A stretch of DNA of 64,000 nucleotides from Hydrangea macrophylla (lineage: Eukaryota > Streptophyta > Magnoliopsida > Cornales > Hydrangeaceae): the NCBI GenBank assembly GCA_033977485.1, contig CM066987.1, positions 73,605,088-73,669,087 on the forward strand. Reading direction: 5' to 3'. Shown in pieces: positions 1 to 11,644 of the stretch (the first letter of the stretch is position 1; each line of letters begins with the position of its first letter). Made by a program: the position numbers and the translations under genes. Below the pieces are notes generated by a model. The model did not search any database, was not told the DNA's origin, and saw only the letters and a program-made list of their open reading frames with translations.

Positions 1-1012
1 AGTAATGTAAATAGGTAGAAGTGGGTCGTTTCTCCACTTGATTTGGATTTGGATAAAGATTTGGAGGACGATCTCTTGAAGAAGTCTTTCCTTTGTTGTG
101 ACTTTGGAGTTAAATGTTCGGGCATTTCTTTCTCTCCAGATGCTATACACCACCAACCCAAGGCACATTTTAGGAATGATGTGTTGGGGAGTTTTCTTTG
201 TCCAAGTCCTAGCTGCCCATTCCACAGTTGCGCTCCAAGAGGAAGCTTGAGGAGTAATCTCCAATCGTTGCAGAACTGCCTGCCAAATAAAAGAAGAGAA
301 TGAACAACCAAAATACAAATGATCATGAGTTTCCATACCTTGATGACATAGAACACATCCCATAGGTCCAGGTGTGAAGTGGAAGATCCTGTCATGAGTA
401 GATAATCGATTAAGAATTGCCAACCAAGAAATGAAACTATGCCTTGGTATATTCCCTGGGAACCAAATGAGCCGATGCCATGGGACCTTAGGGCAAACAA
501 CTCTAAGGTGTTCCCAAGTATATGCAAGATTAAATTTCCCATTAGGAGAAGGAACCCACACGACACAATCAAGATTATCAGACGGAAGGGGAAGCTCAAG
601 CATGTGGCTCCGAATTTCCATGAGTTCTAACGTGTTAGTATGTGGCCAATGCCATTCCCCATCCACTATGATATCCTTAACTTGCGCATTCAATGGTATC
701 GCTGCGTCATAAGCAACTCTAGGATTAAATTTATCCAAGAGGGGTCCTAAGGGGTGCCAATTATCATACCAAAGGAAGGTACCACACCCATTACCAATTT
801 TGTGCTTCAATAAGGGCCTCACCATCTCTCGGAGTTTAAGAAGTTTCCTCCAATACCAAGAACTCTGGGATGGGGCTTTGGTAACCCAAAAGCTATTGTG
901 TTTTAAAAGATAAGTTTTAACCCAATCCACCCACAGAGATTTTGGTCCAGAAGAGAAAAGAGACCAAATATGTTTTAAATTCATTGTTTTATTGAGTTGG
1001 ACAAGATTTTTT
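1..1012 (-). mobile_element. 5'-truncated L1-type LINE with partial ORF2 C-terminus
   Basis: The reverse strand reads open as the C-terminal third of a plant LINE ORF2: the post-RT region with the SWYWRKLLKLR stretch, then the zf-RVT zinc domain (CVLC, then a HDH/C pattern) and the IWRERNARTF tail. The stop codon and 3' UTR lie just beyond base 1. The sequence is nearly identical to 50382-51391 of LINE H, so both are recent copies of one subfamily. At 1012/1013 the LINE breaks off inside ORF2 and satellite begins, a typical 5' truncation. Alone it is a dead fragment with no endonuclease or RT core. Confidence 0.9.
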
Positions 1013-1463
1013 CAAATTCAATGACTTAAAGCCTTCTAAATCGAAGTTTTGGGGTTTTGATAGACCAAAATGGGTATCGGTACTCGGAATGACAATGGAC
1101 TGGAACCTAAATTTTATACTCACCTAAATATATACTTGTAGGAAGAAATGACACGCAATTCAGATTCAAGGATTGCAAGTTAGTTGAGAATATGCAAATT
1201 CATCGACTTAATACTTCTAAACCTATGTTTTGCGGTTTAGAGACACCAAAATGGATTTCGACACTCGAAATGACACCCTAAACTTTATACTCACCTAAAT
1301 AGACTTGTAGAAAGAAACGACATACAATTTCAATTCACGGATTGCAAGACAGACACGAATACCCAAATTCATAGACTTGCCTTATAAAATTAAGTTTTGT
1401 GGTTTTGAGAGACCAAAATGTGATTCAGAACTCAGAATGACAACGGAATGGAATCTGAACTTC
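1013..1463. repeat. Satellite array, start of HOR unit A
   Basis: About 2.5 monomers of a satellite of roughly 180 bp. Each monomer carries recognisable blocks: GACTTAAGCCTTCTAAA, a TTTTGAGAGACCAAAATGG box, a CACTCGGAATGACA box and a GATTCACGGATTGCAAGT box. Bases 1013-1208 are repeated almost exactly at 19921-20110 and 57120-57217, which marks a higher-order repeat boundary. The array is interrupted at 1463 by E1; the target TGGAATCTGAACTTC (1449-1463) is duplicated at 17916-17930. No gene is seen. Confidence 0.9.
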
Positions 1464-1674
1464 TTTTCTTTTTTTTTTTTTTTTCGGAAAAATGGTTAAT
1501 TGAATCCAAAAAAAAAAAAAAAAAAGGGCTATACCCCAGGATATTACAAAAAGCGCAAGATCATGCTACGAGAGCCAGACTAAACATTTGAAGTAAGAGC
1601 AACAAGCAAACAAACATAGCAACATGGAATGAAACAAACAAATGAGACATCCAACCACCCAAAAAAGAGCCTCC

Positions 1675-2956
1675 TCAGGATCGTTGTCGTCCCTTGGGCC
1701 GACTCCCGCTGAATTTCATCTTAGCTTCCTTCTTTTTCTGTCTATTGGAGAGGGGACTACCCCTTGTAGGGGTCCCGATCTCACTATCTTGGCTAGAATC
1801 ACTAAAACAGTCATCAATGTCATCCACACTAAAGGGGAGGGGGGGGGTGGTTTCCTCTCTAGTCTCACCTCGAGGAACATCTGTAGGGTAAGAAGAGCTA
1901 GCTTCGGGACAAGATGTCCGGGCGGAGGGAGAAACAATGGTATCAACTTTGACAGGTTTAGGATCAGGATCTTCCAAAAGCTGGGAAAGGGCTTCAAATC
2001 GGTTACCCTTCGCAAGCAGAATAACCAAGCCATTCGTGCTTTTAGTGCGGTCAGAAGTGTGGTCAACAACAGTCTTTTTTCCTCTATCTTTTCGTGAAAC
2101 AACTTGCCAGGTCCTCTTATCCTTACCGTTCCTCTTGAGAGGGTGGTGTACTGGATGGCTTAGATCTGGAGACGTAGTCCGAGAACAATCATGACCAAAC
2201 TGAGAGCACTTTTTGCATCGAACCGGGGTCCATTGATATTCCAAATTGATCTTTGTTCTAATAGAATTGCCAGTCTCCTCATCTTCTGACTCAATATGGA
2301 ATTCATTGAAGAATTCAAAATCTGCAGAAACTTCAATGCAAACACGAGCATAGGTTATACGCCTTCTACTTGCAGTTATGCGATCAACACGAATAGGTTT
2401 TCCAATGAAACTAGAGATAAAACTAATTCCCTTCGGATTCCAGTATTCAAGCGGTATACCATAGAAGTTAACCCAAATTGGAATGGAGTGAACCTCCTCG
2501 TTTTCAAAAGAGAAATGTGGTTTCCATGGCCTAAGAAGAAGAGGTTGACCTGCCACAAACCATGGTCCTCCTTCTAAGATTGCATCCCTCGCTTCTGTAC
2601 TAGAGAATGAAAAAAAGAAGCATCCCGAATCAGTGGCCAACGTATCAATTAGGCCCTCATTAGCCCATAGCCGATCAGTAACGTTAGAGACTAGGGAAAA
2701 CAGAAGCTTCCTGCCTAGAAATCGGCCAACCAAGGTAGCAGTCCATTCGTCTTTCCCAGCAACAGTTAAGTCCTTCGGAATTTTAAGAACGAGATCATCT
2801 TCGATCCCTCCATGGTCCACAAACTCCAAATTGAATTCCTTACTACTAACTATGGTTCTGTAATTTATTTCCAAATCTGATCCCAGCTCAATTTGGGGCA
2901 TACTGCCATTCTGATCCTCAGATTTGAATAACCCAGCCCATGACTTACGTTGGGCC
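1675..2956 (-). pseudogene. E1 ORF1, C-terminal half (DUF4283 plus CCHC knuckle)
   Basis: This is the nucleic-acid-binding ORF1 protein of a plant LINE, which packages element RNA into an RNP. From base 2901 to the stop at 1675 there are 408 uninterrupted codons. The DUF4283 domain comes first (DLTVAGKDEWTATLVGRFLGRK to LEGGPWFVAGQPLLLRPWKP, ending ARVCIEVSADFEF), then a zinc knuckle CKKCSQFGHDC, then an acidic, Ser-rich linker, then a basic tail (KGRQRS at the end). The reading frame continues upstream of 2901 into the LINE A insertion point at 2956. It is closely related to E2 ORF1 (38135-39982) but lacks about 95 residues of the E2 linker just before DUF4283. The remainder of the gene is at 16750-17856. 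Confidence 0.85.
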
Positions 2957-2973
2957 GCCGAGAGAATAATGTT

Positions 2974-3007
2974 TTCTAGAGAGAGAAGTTCTCACCTCTC
3001 TCTAGAA
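2974..3007 (+). promoter_or_regulatory. Perfect 12-bp inverted repeat at the LINE A 5' end
   Basis: TTCTAGAGAGAG (2974-2985) and its exact complement CTCTCTCTAGAA (2996-3007) surround a 10-base loop. The same arms, 11 bp perfect, stand at the 5' end of E1. LINE B keeps only the right arm at about 25591. The position, directly at the start of the transcribed element, suggests a role in transcription or in the 5' end of the RNA. That role is inference. Confidence 0.6.
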
Positions 3008-3205
3008 TTTGGTTAAGCTTGTCTTTCATCTCCCTCATTCTCTTCTCTTCTGTTTTCTCTCCCTTTTCCTCTTCTCCTTCTTTTCATTCCCTCTTCATTC
3101 AGTCTGTCTTCTTTCTTGGTTGTCATTCATCTATGGATAAGAATCCTACAGGTTTTCAAGGTTTTCTTGCTCCAGCTCTGGAGAGTAAATACAGTCTCAA
3201 AGGAG
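3008..3205 (+). other. LINE A 5' UTR, pyrimidine-rich, with alternative ORF1 start
   Basis: The leader is strongly C/T-rich (3019-3120), like the LINE B leader at 32150-32230. An ATG at 3133 opens a 43-codon frame beginning MDKNPTGFQGFLAPALESK that ends at 3261. It looks like a plausible native ORF1 N-terminus, so a frameshift near 3250 may have separated it from the long ORF1 frame. Confidence 0.5.
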
Positions 3206-6200
3206 ATGGATCTGTGCTATTTAAAAATGGGCCTCATGTTGGTGATACTCAATGTGGCTAAACCAACATCTGCACCTTCTCAGCATTTGAAAGAAGACAG
3301 TCCCAAGATTCAACCTACTGAAAAGCTTATGATTAGCAAAGGGGTTTCTAACATGGAACCTATTGAAAAGGGCTTTATAATTTCAAATCCGTCAAAGTCC
3401 ATTGTTTATGGTGTGGGAGATGATGGAGTCTCTGAGTTGTCTAAAGTCAAGGGTTATGCGATATTTGAAGACGATCTGGAATTACCAGAGGAGTGGGAAG
3501 AGCACACTTCTAGCCATGAAGATATGGATGATGGGGATACTATGATGGCACCACAATTTCTAAAGCTGCAAGATTCTAATGAGCTCCTCAAACGGAAATC
3601 TCTAGCCTCAGGTTCTAATGATCTTGCTGCTGCCCATGATTTGATTAGGCAACTTCAAACTGAGATTAGAGATCTGAAAACCATCAATCAGCCCCAATTT
3701 ACAAATCATATGAATAGAGGGAAGTTTTATGCTCGGTTTAAAGGGCATAAAGGCAATAAGACTAATGTTCGGTCCTTCTGTTGGAGGAGAAAACAGAGTA
3801 GTTCTCTCTCAGACTCTGAGGTGCAGAATGTTACACATGTTCAAAATCCTTTCTCTGATTGTGAAGAAGGAGAAATTATTAGTGTTGGTACAAATGTGAG
3901 GACTGCTAGGAGAAATGGTTCGATTTCTGACTCTGAAACTCCTTATTTGAATCCAAGGAAGAACAATGGTTTTCTTTGCAAAGGACAGGAAAATGAAAAA
4001 GTTCCATGCTTTGATCTGGAAAATAGGGGCTCCATTGATCCCAAAGAGTTTTCGGCAAGTGACTCTCACGCTCCCTTTAATTCCCATGCCCCTACCCTTC
4101 ATACTTCTAACGGCTATGTGGCTCATTGGACCCAATTGAATAAAGCTGCCCGGCATCACATGGGCACCAATTCTTTTTCCGCAAAATCAGGAGGATTGTC
4201 TAAGGTGATCAGTGCCCGTGAATCTCACACTCCCGTGCCCTTACTGCCTAACGGTCATATTAGAGGTGAGACTATACATTTAAATTTTATTAAAACTATG
4301 GGAAGTCACATGGGGCAGGCAGCTTTACCCGAGAAATCCGGCGCCTTGTCTGCTGCCTTTCCCACTCGTTCGCTACCTAATTCTACTAAAAATGTCCCAC
4401 ACGTGGCTAACTGTGCTCATGCCAACACTTTAGCTCACAGTGGTCTCTTGGCAAATCAAGACAGTCAAGTTAAAATTAGAGATAAGGCAAACACCTCCCT
4501 CTCTCCTCACGTGGGTTCTGAGAAGCATATGGTTTGTCCTATGGATAATAATAAGTCTTCTGGACTAATTGATGGTGCTGTCTCAAGATTCGGGACTTTG
4601 GGTGCTTTGTCCACAATTGGAGGCCACATGCAAGGTTCGGATCTTGACACTAAACTGCAGTCACATGCTCTTCACGAGAACTTAGGAAAGTGTTCTCAGC
4701 CTAATGGGAATGCTGCTAATGTTACAACTGAAGCTACCCCTCCAAAGGCTAGTTGGGCTTCCCTCATGACCAAAAGCAATCCTAATGAAATTAAGGTCAA
4801 TTATATCAAACCTCAAGATAAATTTGGAAGGCACATTGTTTCAGTCCCCAAGGACACGATTGAAAAAGGTTGCAGGAACTGGGAGAATACTCTTGTTGGG
4901 TATTTCATTGGGAGAAAAATTTCCTACACCTATGTTAAGGAAACTACAGCTAAGATGTGGAGCAAGCTGGGACTTACAGATATGCTAGCTACTGAATCAG
5001 GGCACTACTTTTTCAAATTTAGGAGCAGGGATGAAAGTGCTGCAGTCTTGGAAGGAGGTCCCTGGCACATTGCAGGCCAACCTATTCTTCTAAAAAACTG
5101 GGAAGCAGGGCTTGAATTAACCAAGAATGCTCCATCTTCAGTTCCCATTTGGGTTCACATTTATGGCATCCCCCTCGAATACTGGAATTCTGAAGGCATG
5201 AGTTACATTGCAAGTGCTTTAGGGAAACCTTTACACGTTGACAGAATGACAGCTACCTGCAGGAGGATCTCATATGCCCGTATTTGTATTGAAATTAGTG
5301 CTGAACATGAGTTATTGAAAACTTTGGAAGTGGGAAGTGATGATCCAGAGCAAGAAAGAGTGACCCTTCGTGTTGAATACCAATGGAATCCTATTCGGTG
5401 TGTGAAATGCAAAAAATTCGGGCATGATTGTGCTAAATTGCCCACAACTCAAACTATAACTAGACAAGCCCTGCAAGCTAAAACTCCCCAAGAAGAAGAA
5501 GGATGGATGAAACAAGGCAAAGGCAAGAATATTATGAAAAGCAAGGTTCTAACTTCAACCAATGAGGTGGGAGGGGGGTCTGCATCCTCTCAGGAACAAC
5601 AAGATTATAGTGAAAGATCTAATGGGATGACAAATGATAATACCACAACAGTTGAGAACATTCAGGACTCTACTCTGCTTAAAAAAGGGATGGCTCTTGA
5701 GGAGCATAATAAATTCTCCATGCTTGTAGAGGCAAATATAGAAGAAGAAGTTGGTTACCAGCCTATTGATTTGAGGGTTGCAGCCCCAAATTTAACTGAT
5801 ACAGGTAAGTGTAATGAGTTGGTGCCTCTCGAGAAATCTATTGATGGTTCTACCCTATCTACTACTTTGATGTCAACCTCTCTAGAGGAGTCAGCTCTCA
5901 AATCTCCTTCCAGTTCCAACTCTTATCCTGGTCTTTGTGAGGAAACCAGGGACACTAACACTTCAGATTCTAGGTTAGACCTCCAAATTGTGCAGAAGAT
6001 AAGTGATTGCAACACCTCTCATGTGGAGTCCTATTCCAGCCATATTGGGTACATTAATTCCTTTTTCAAGAACCCAATTTCTAATGAGGAATCAAGTGAT
6101 GCTGAAGAACCATCAATCCAAGTTCCTTTACAGGAAAAGTATTTGGAAGCACCTAGCCCTAAGATCTCTCCAGGCCATTCCAATAAGCAGAAGAACAAAT

Positions 6201-6247
6201 CAGGAGGCTCTTCAGGTAAGAAAAAACACAGCTCTAAACGTCGTTAA
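3206..6247 (+). CDS. LINE A ORF1: DUF4283/CCHC nucleic-acid-binding protein
   Basis: ORF1 protein of an L1-type plant LINE, expected to bind element RNA in a cytoplasmic RNP. I take the first in-frame ATG at 3206 (1013 residues); upstream the frame is open but has no ATG, and the true start may be 3133 with a frameshift. The first 500 residues are long, Ser/Asn-rich and poorly conserved. DUF4283 spans about residues 516-705 (ending SYARICIEISAEHEL). The zinc knuckle CVKCKKFGHDC starts near residue 732. The C-terminus is a basic Lys/Ser/Arg tail (GKKKHSSKRR). The stop TAA shares its last base with the ORF2 ATG (TAATG at 6245-6249), suggesting translational coupling. The body is uninterrupted. 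Confidence 0.8.
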   Translation: MDLCYLKMGLMLVILNVAKPTSAPSQHLKEDSPKIQPTEKLMISKGVSNMEPIEKGFIISNPSKSIVYGVGDDGVSELSKVKGYAIFEDDLELPEEWEEHTSSHEDMDDGDTMMAPQFLKLQDSNELLKRKSLASGSNDLAAAHDLIRQLQTEIRDLKTINQPQFTNHMNRGKFYARFKGHKGNKTNVRSFCWRRKQSSSLSDSEVQNVTHVQNPFSDCEEGEIISVGTNVRTARRNGSISDSETPYLNPRKNNGFLCKGQENEKVPCFDLENRGSIDPKEFSASDSHAPFNSHAPTLHTSNGYVAHWTQLNKAARHHMGTNSFSAKSGGLSKVISARESHTPVPLLPNGHIRGETIHLNFIKTMGSHMGQAALPEKSGALSAAFPTRSLPNSTKNVPHVANCAHANTLAHSGLLANQDSQVKIRDKANTSLSPHVGSEKHMVCPMDNNKSSGLIDGAVSRFGTLGALSTIGGHMQGSDLDTKLQSHALHENLGKCSQPNGNAANVTTEATPPKASWASLMTKSNPNEIKVNYIKPQDKFGRHIVSVPKDTIEKGCRNWENTLVGYFIGRKISYTYVKETTAKMWSKLGLTDMLATESGHYFFKFRSRDESAAVLEGGPWHIAGQPILLKNWEAGLELTKNAPSSVPIWVHIYGIPLEYWNSEGMSYIASALGKPLHVDRMTATCRRISYARICIEISAEHELLKTLEVGSDDPEQERVTLRVEYQWNPIRCVKCKKFGHDCAKLPTTQTITRQALQAKTPQEEEGWMKQGKGKNIMKSKVLTSTNEVGGGSASSQEQQDYSERSNGMTNDNTTTVENIQDSTLLKKGMALEEHNKFSMLVEANIEEEVGYQPIDLRVAAPNLTDTGKCNELVPLEKSIDGSTLSTTLMSTSLEESALKSPSSSNSYPGLCEETRDTNTSDSRLDLQIVQKISDCNTSHVESYSSHIGYINSFFKNPISNEESSDAEEPSIQVPLQEKYLEAPSPKISPGHSNKQKNKSGGSSGKKKHSSKRR

Positions 6248-6457
6248 TGATTATTAGTTGCTGGAATATTAGAGGGCTTAATCAGGCCACTCGACAACAA
6301 GAAATTTCCAAATTTGTTTTTACCCAAAAAATTAATGTTCTGGGTATTGTTGAAACCAAAGTGAGAATTCCAAATCAAACCCAGATACAAAGGACCATGC
6401 TTCCAAATTGGAACTTTATTACTAACAGCCAACCGGAATCTGTAGATAGGATTTGGG

Positions 6458-7092
6458 TGATACGAACCCCGCCAATAATGTGACGAAACCCGTAACACGA
6501 TTAATGTCTCGGACCGTTCTACTGTCAGATTCAATGGAAACCGCGACCCAACACCTATAACAGATGCGAACCTTGGTATAAAGGATGAAGACGCCACAAT
6601 CAAGGATGGAAAACTCGATTGATAAGTCCAGGTATGAACGCCACAGAGTAAATCTGATAAGTTCGAATAGTTCTTCAAAGAACCAAAGAGAAAACTCTCA
6701 CAATATTATTAATGATCAAAACTGAATATTACAAACCCTAAAACTGTTTAAATAGCTGAGGCTTAAAGTTGGGCCCTTTTAAGCCTACGAAATACTATGG
6801 TCCAATATAATTCATCCCAAAACTAAAATAAAAGGAAACTAATGAATATAAAAAAATCCCTAAGTTGGCATGCAAGCCTATAATTTATTCTAGAGCTTGA
6901 ATCATGGACACCCAGCCTTGTGGATCACTAGTATCCTCCTTTGGGCCACTCAGATTAGTCTCAACCCAAATTTGTTGAACCAGCCCATTGAGATTGTCCT
7001 TGAACCGCTTTGCTCGTGCCCTTGTAACCGGACCAATTGGCACGTGGTTCGGGTCCGCATTCCACCTTGTGCTAGCCGCCATGTTCTCATCA
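6458..7092 (-). repeat. Gypsy I 3' LTR
   Basis: 635 bp. In element sense it starts TGATGAGAAC and ends TTCGTATCA (TG...CA). It differs from the partner LTR at about five positions. Its first 208 bases in element sense encode the C-terminus of the polyprotein, ending with the stop at 6885. Confidence 0.93.
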
Positions 7093-10000
7093 TTCCCCTC
7101 CTCTTGAAAAGGATTTGTCCTCAAATCATCACCTACATCAAAAGGAGATAAATCAGCAACATTAAAAGTAATACTAACATTATACTCACCAGGCAACTCT
7201 AGCTTGTAGGCATTGTCATTGATGCGCTCAAGAACTTGAAAAGGACCATCGCCTCGGGGAAGCAATTTAGAACGCCTTTATGCTGGAAATCTTTCTTTTC
7301 GCATGTATACCCAAACCCAATCTCCAGGTTCAAAGATGATATTGCGTCGCCCTTTGTTAGCTTGCGTGGCATATTGCTCCGTTCGCCGCTCAATATTGAG
7401 CCTTGCTTTCTCATGAATCTGCTTAACAAAATCTGCTTTCTTTTTTCCATCTAAATTAACACGCTCAGTCATAGGTAAAGGAGATATATCCAAAGGAGTT
7501 AAAGGATTAAAACCATACACAATTTCAAAGGGTGAAAATTTAGTAGCAGAATGGATAGTACGATTATAAGCAAACTCAACATGTGGTAAACATTCTTCCC
7601 ATGTTTTGATGTTCTTTTTAATAATAGCCCTTAACAAAGTAGATAAAGTCCTATTTACTACTTCAGTTTGACCATCAGTTTGTGGATGACAAGTAGTAGA
7701 AAATAATAACTTAGTCCCCAACTTACACCACAAGGTCTTCCAAAAGTAACTCAAGAATTTGGCATCTCTATCCGAAACAATGGTTCTAGGCATACCATGT
7801 AATCTCACAATCTCCTTAAAGAACAAATTAGCAACATGTGAAGCATCATCAGTTTTGTGACATGGAATAACATGTGCCATCTTAGAAAATCTATCCACAA
7901 CCACAAAAATTGAGTCTCGACCGTGTTTAGTCCTAGGTAAACCTAACACAAAATCCATTGAAATATCAATCCATGGTTCACTAGGAATTGGAAGAGGTGT
8001 GTATAAGCCATGGGGTTGTACTCTAGATTTCGCTCACCTACATGTGACACATCTACCACAAATTCTCTCAACATCTTGTTTCATGCGTGGCCAATAGAAG
8101 TGTTCTTGCAAAACGGCTAATGTTTTTACTACCCCAAAATGTCCCATTAACCCTCCCCCATGTGACTCTCGCACAAGCAACTCTCTCACTGAACAAGTTA
8201 GAATGCACAATTTATTTTCTCGAAATAAAAACCCCTCATGCCTATAGAATTTATTATGGGCTGTTTTTTCACAAGATTCAAATTCTTCACTAAAATCGAG
8301 ATCTAAAGGATACAATTCCTTAATATGCTCAAAACCAAGAATCTTAGCATCAAGAGTAGAGATTAGAATGTACCTTCGAGAAAGTGCATCGGCAACGATG
8401 TTCTCCTTACCTTGTTTATATCGAATGACGTATGGAAACGTCTCAATGAATTCAACCCATCGTGCATGCCTCTTGTTTAGCTTGTGTTGGACTTTATGGT
8501 GCTTTAAAGACTCATGATCGGTGTGAATCACGAACTCTTTAGGCCACAAGTAATGCTGCCATGTCTCCAAAGCTCGAACCAATGCATACATCTCTTTGTC
8601 ATACGTGGGATAGTTTAAGGCAGCCCCACTTAACTTCTCACTAAAGTATGCAATCGGTCTTCCTTCTTGCATAAGCACGGCGCCAATACCTAAACCTGAA
8701 GCATCACATTCAATTTCAAAAGTTTTCGTAAAGTTAGGTAAAGCAAGTAAAGGTGCATGAGTTAACTTCTCCTTGAGTAATTGAAATGCCTTCTCTTGCT
8801 CTTCCCCCCATTTGAACCCAACATTTTTCTTGATGACTTCGGTTATCGGTGCAGCTATATTATTGAAGTCTTTCACGAACCTCCTGTAAAAACTAGCAAG
8901 TCCATGAAAACTTCGCACATTACTTACACTAGATGGGCTTGGCCATTCTTGGATAGCACGAATCTTTTCTTCATCAACCTGTATTCCTTGTGCACACACA
9001 ACAAAACCAAGAAACACAAGCTTATTGGTGCAAAAAGTGCACTTCTTTAGGTTAGCAAACAACTTTTCATTTCTAAGCACATCTAACACAAGTTTTAAAT
9101 GCTTCAAATGGTCTTCCAAGTTTTTGCTATAAATCAGGATATCATCAAAATAAACAACTACAAATTTTCTAATGAAAGCACGCAAAACATGGTTCATCAA
9201 TCTCATAAAAGTACTAGGAGCATTAGTTAATCCAAAAGGCATAACTAACCATTCATACAAACCATATTTTGTTTTAAATGCAGTTTTCCATTCATCACCT
9301 TCTTTTATTCTAATTTGATGATACCCACTTTCAAATCAATCTTAGAAAATATACAAGAACCATGCAACTCATCTAACATATCATCTAAGCGAGGAATAGG
9401 GTGTCGATACTTTACCGTTATGTTGTTGACGGCTCGGCAATCAACGCACATTCTCCACGTCCCATCCTTCTTAGGAACCAAAATCACCGGAACGGCGCAT
9501 GGACTCATACTTTCTCTTACGTACCCCTTTTCCATCAACTCACGAACCTGCTTTTGTAGCTCCTTTGTCTCCTCAGGATTGCTTCTATAGGCTGGTCAGT
9601 TTGGAATGGTAGCACCGGGCACGAAATCAATTTGATGTTCAATCCCTCGAATAGGGGGTAAACCATGTGGAACCTCCTCGGGAAAGATATCACCAAACTC
9701 CTGCAAAAGAGAAACAACAGAACTAGGCAAAGATGAGTCAATTTGGTTAGTGTTTAAAAATGCCTCTTTGTACAAAAGTACAATCATAGGCTGATTTGAA
9801 AACATCGCTCGTTTGATCTCACTCGCTTTTGCATAAAAAATTCTTTTTTTGGTTTCCCTCTAATTTTCCCTCAATGGCTGCATTTTTCTTTTCTTTTTCT
9901 CTCTCATTTTTCTCACTCTTTCTCTTTTGTTCACTCTCCCTTTGCAACCTCACTTGATCTTCATAAACTTGCTTCGGTGTCAAAGGCACTAAGGTGATTG

Positions 10001-11644
10001 TCCTTTGATTAAGCACGAACGAGTATTTATTTGTGAAACCATCATGCTTAACACGTCGATCAAATTGCCATGGCCTCCCTAACAACAAGTGTCCAGCTTG
10101 CATCGGAACCACATCACTCAAAACTTCATCTTCATATTTCCCAATACGAAAAGAAACTAACACCTGTTTAGTTACCCTTACTTCACCACTATCATTGAGC
10201 CATTGCAATTTATAAGGTCGTGGATGCTTGATTGTTGGCAGCCCTAATTTCTCCACCAAAGTTGCGCTAGCAACGTTAGTACAACTCCCCCCATCTATGA
10301 TCACACTACACACCTTATCTTTGACATGACATCTCGTATGAAAGATGTTCTCCCGTTGTACCTCATCATCTTCCTTAACCTGCATATTTAGAGCTCTCCT
10401 TGCCACTAACAAATCCCCTTGGGCAGCGTACTCTTCATCATCGGCATCCTCCAATGGTGGCACAGATTCGTTGTCATCTTCATCTTCGGTTTCAATCTCA
10501 CCATTATCTCGTAACACCATAACTCTCTTGTTCGGACATTGGCTAGCTATATGTCCCCTACCTTGGCACTTAAAATACTTAATATCACGGTTCCGAGAAG
10601 TAGACGAATCGGATTTACCTTGATTTCCATGGCTGGCCACCTCTTGTTTTTGCTCAGTTTTTGGCTTCACCAAAGACTGCTTCTCATCTCTTTTCCAATT
10701 ATTTGGTTTCCAAGCGGATGTATTGGAATTTTGGCTTGGATTTTGGCTTGGACGTGTGCTGCTGCCCCTCCTCTTGAGTTGATTCTCAATTTTAATAGCC
10801 ATGTGTACCATATCCTCCAACTCAACATAGTGTTGCAATTCCACTGCATTGGCAATTTCCCGATTCAACCCAACTAAGAATCTAGCCATTGTAGCCTCTC
10901 GATCTTCCTCTACATTCGCTCGAATCATAGCAACTTCCATCTCCTTATATAATATTCTTCCACACTCCTATTACCTTGCCTCAAACTTTGCAACTTGTTG
11001 TACAACTCTCGGTAATAATAGCTTGGAACGAACTGCTTCCTCATCACAGTTTTCATATCCTCCCATGTCTCTATTGGACGCTCCCTATTTCTCCTCCTAT
11101 TCAACACCAATTGATCCCACCAAATGATAGCATAATCAGAAAATTCAATGGCAGCAAGTTTTACCTTCTTAGCCTCAGAGTAATGGTGGCAATCAAATAC
11201 TAATTCTACCTTCTTCTCCCATTCTAGATAGGCTTCCGGATCATTCTTCCCTTGAAACGAAGGAATCTTCATCTTAATACTACCCAAATTATTATCTTCC
11301 CGGTTCTTAGCTTCTCTAAACCTAACTTCTCTACCCCGACCACCATATCTCCTATGATTATCTATTGACTCCTGATCATTTTCTTCGTCAAAGTCTCCCC
11401 AAAAATACTCCTCTTCTTCAACTCTCACTCCCCTCGGTTGAACTCTCTCTCTTCTACGTCCATGAGGAGCATTGTTTTGTGGCTGCTCCACACGTGCATT
11501 CTCTACTCTATCTATCCGTTCATGAACTTGTTCCATCTCTGTCCTTAATACCCTCTTCATTTCACCCATTAATGCCTCCAATAGTAGTTTCTGATCAGTC
11601 TCTCCCGAAACCTCCCCGGCATTAATTTCGTCTTTATGGGCCAT
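6885..11644 (-). pseudogene. Gypsy I gag-pol polyprotein, broken
   Basis: Order on the minus strand from the ATG at 11644: gag; zinc knuckle (a K-to-Y variant before [10 protein letters not shown] at about 10545-10590); retropepsin [11 protein letters not shown] with the [15 protein letters not shown] and YFDD motifs; RNase H ([28 protein letters not shown]); integrase with [10 protein letters not shown]...CVTC and a DDE core ending HPQTDGQTE; then the C-terminal CR-type segment GPVTRARAKRFKDNLNGL in the LTR. Lesions relative to Gypsy II: frameshift near 10935, frameshift in an A run near 9840, TGA at 9596-9598, 1-base loss near 9328, TGA at 8034-8036, TAA at 7278-7280. All enzymatic domains are present, but no full product is possible. 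Confidence 0.9.
7093..7105 (-). other. Gypsy I polypurine tract
   Basis: On the element strand the 13 bases directly before the 3' LTR are all purine (AAGAGGAGGGGAA). This is the expected primer site for plus-strand DNA synthesis. Confidence 0.85.

Noticed and set aside
1642..2097. Plus-strand frames over the E1 ORF1, and similar frames opposite the LINE and Gypsy genes
   Set aside because: They are shadows of the minus-strand coding sequence with no recognisable domain.
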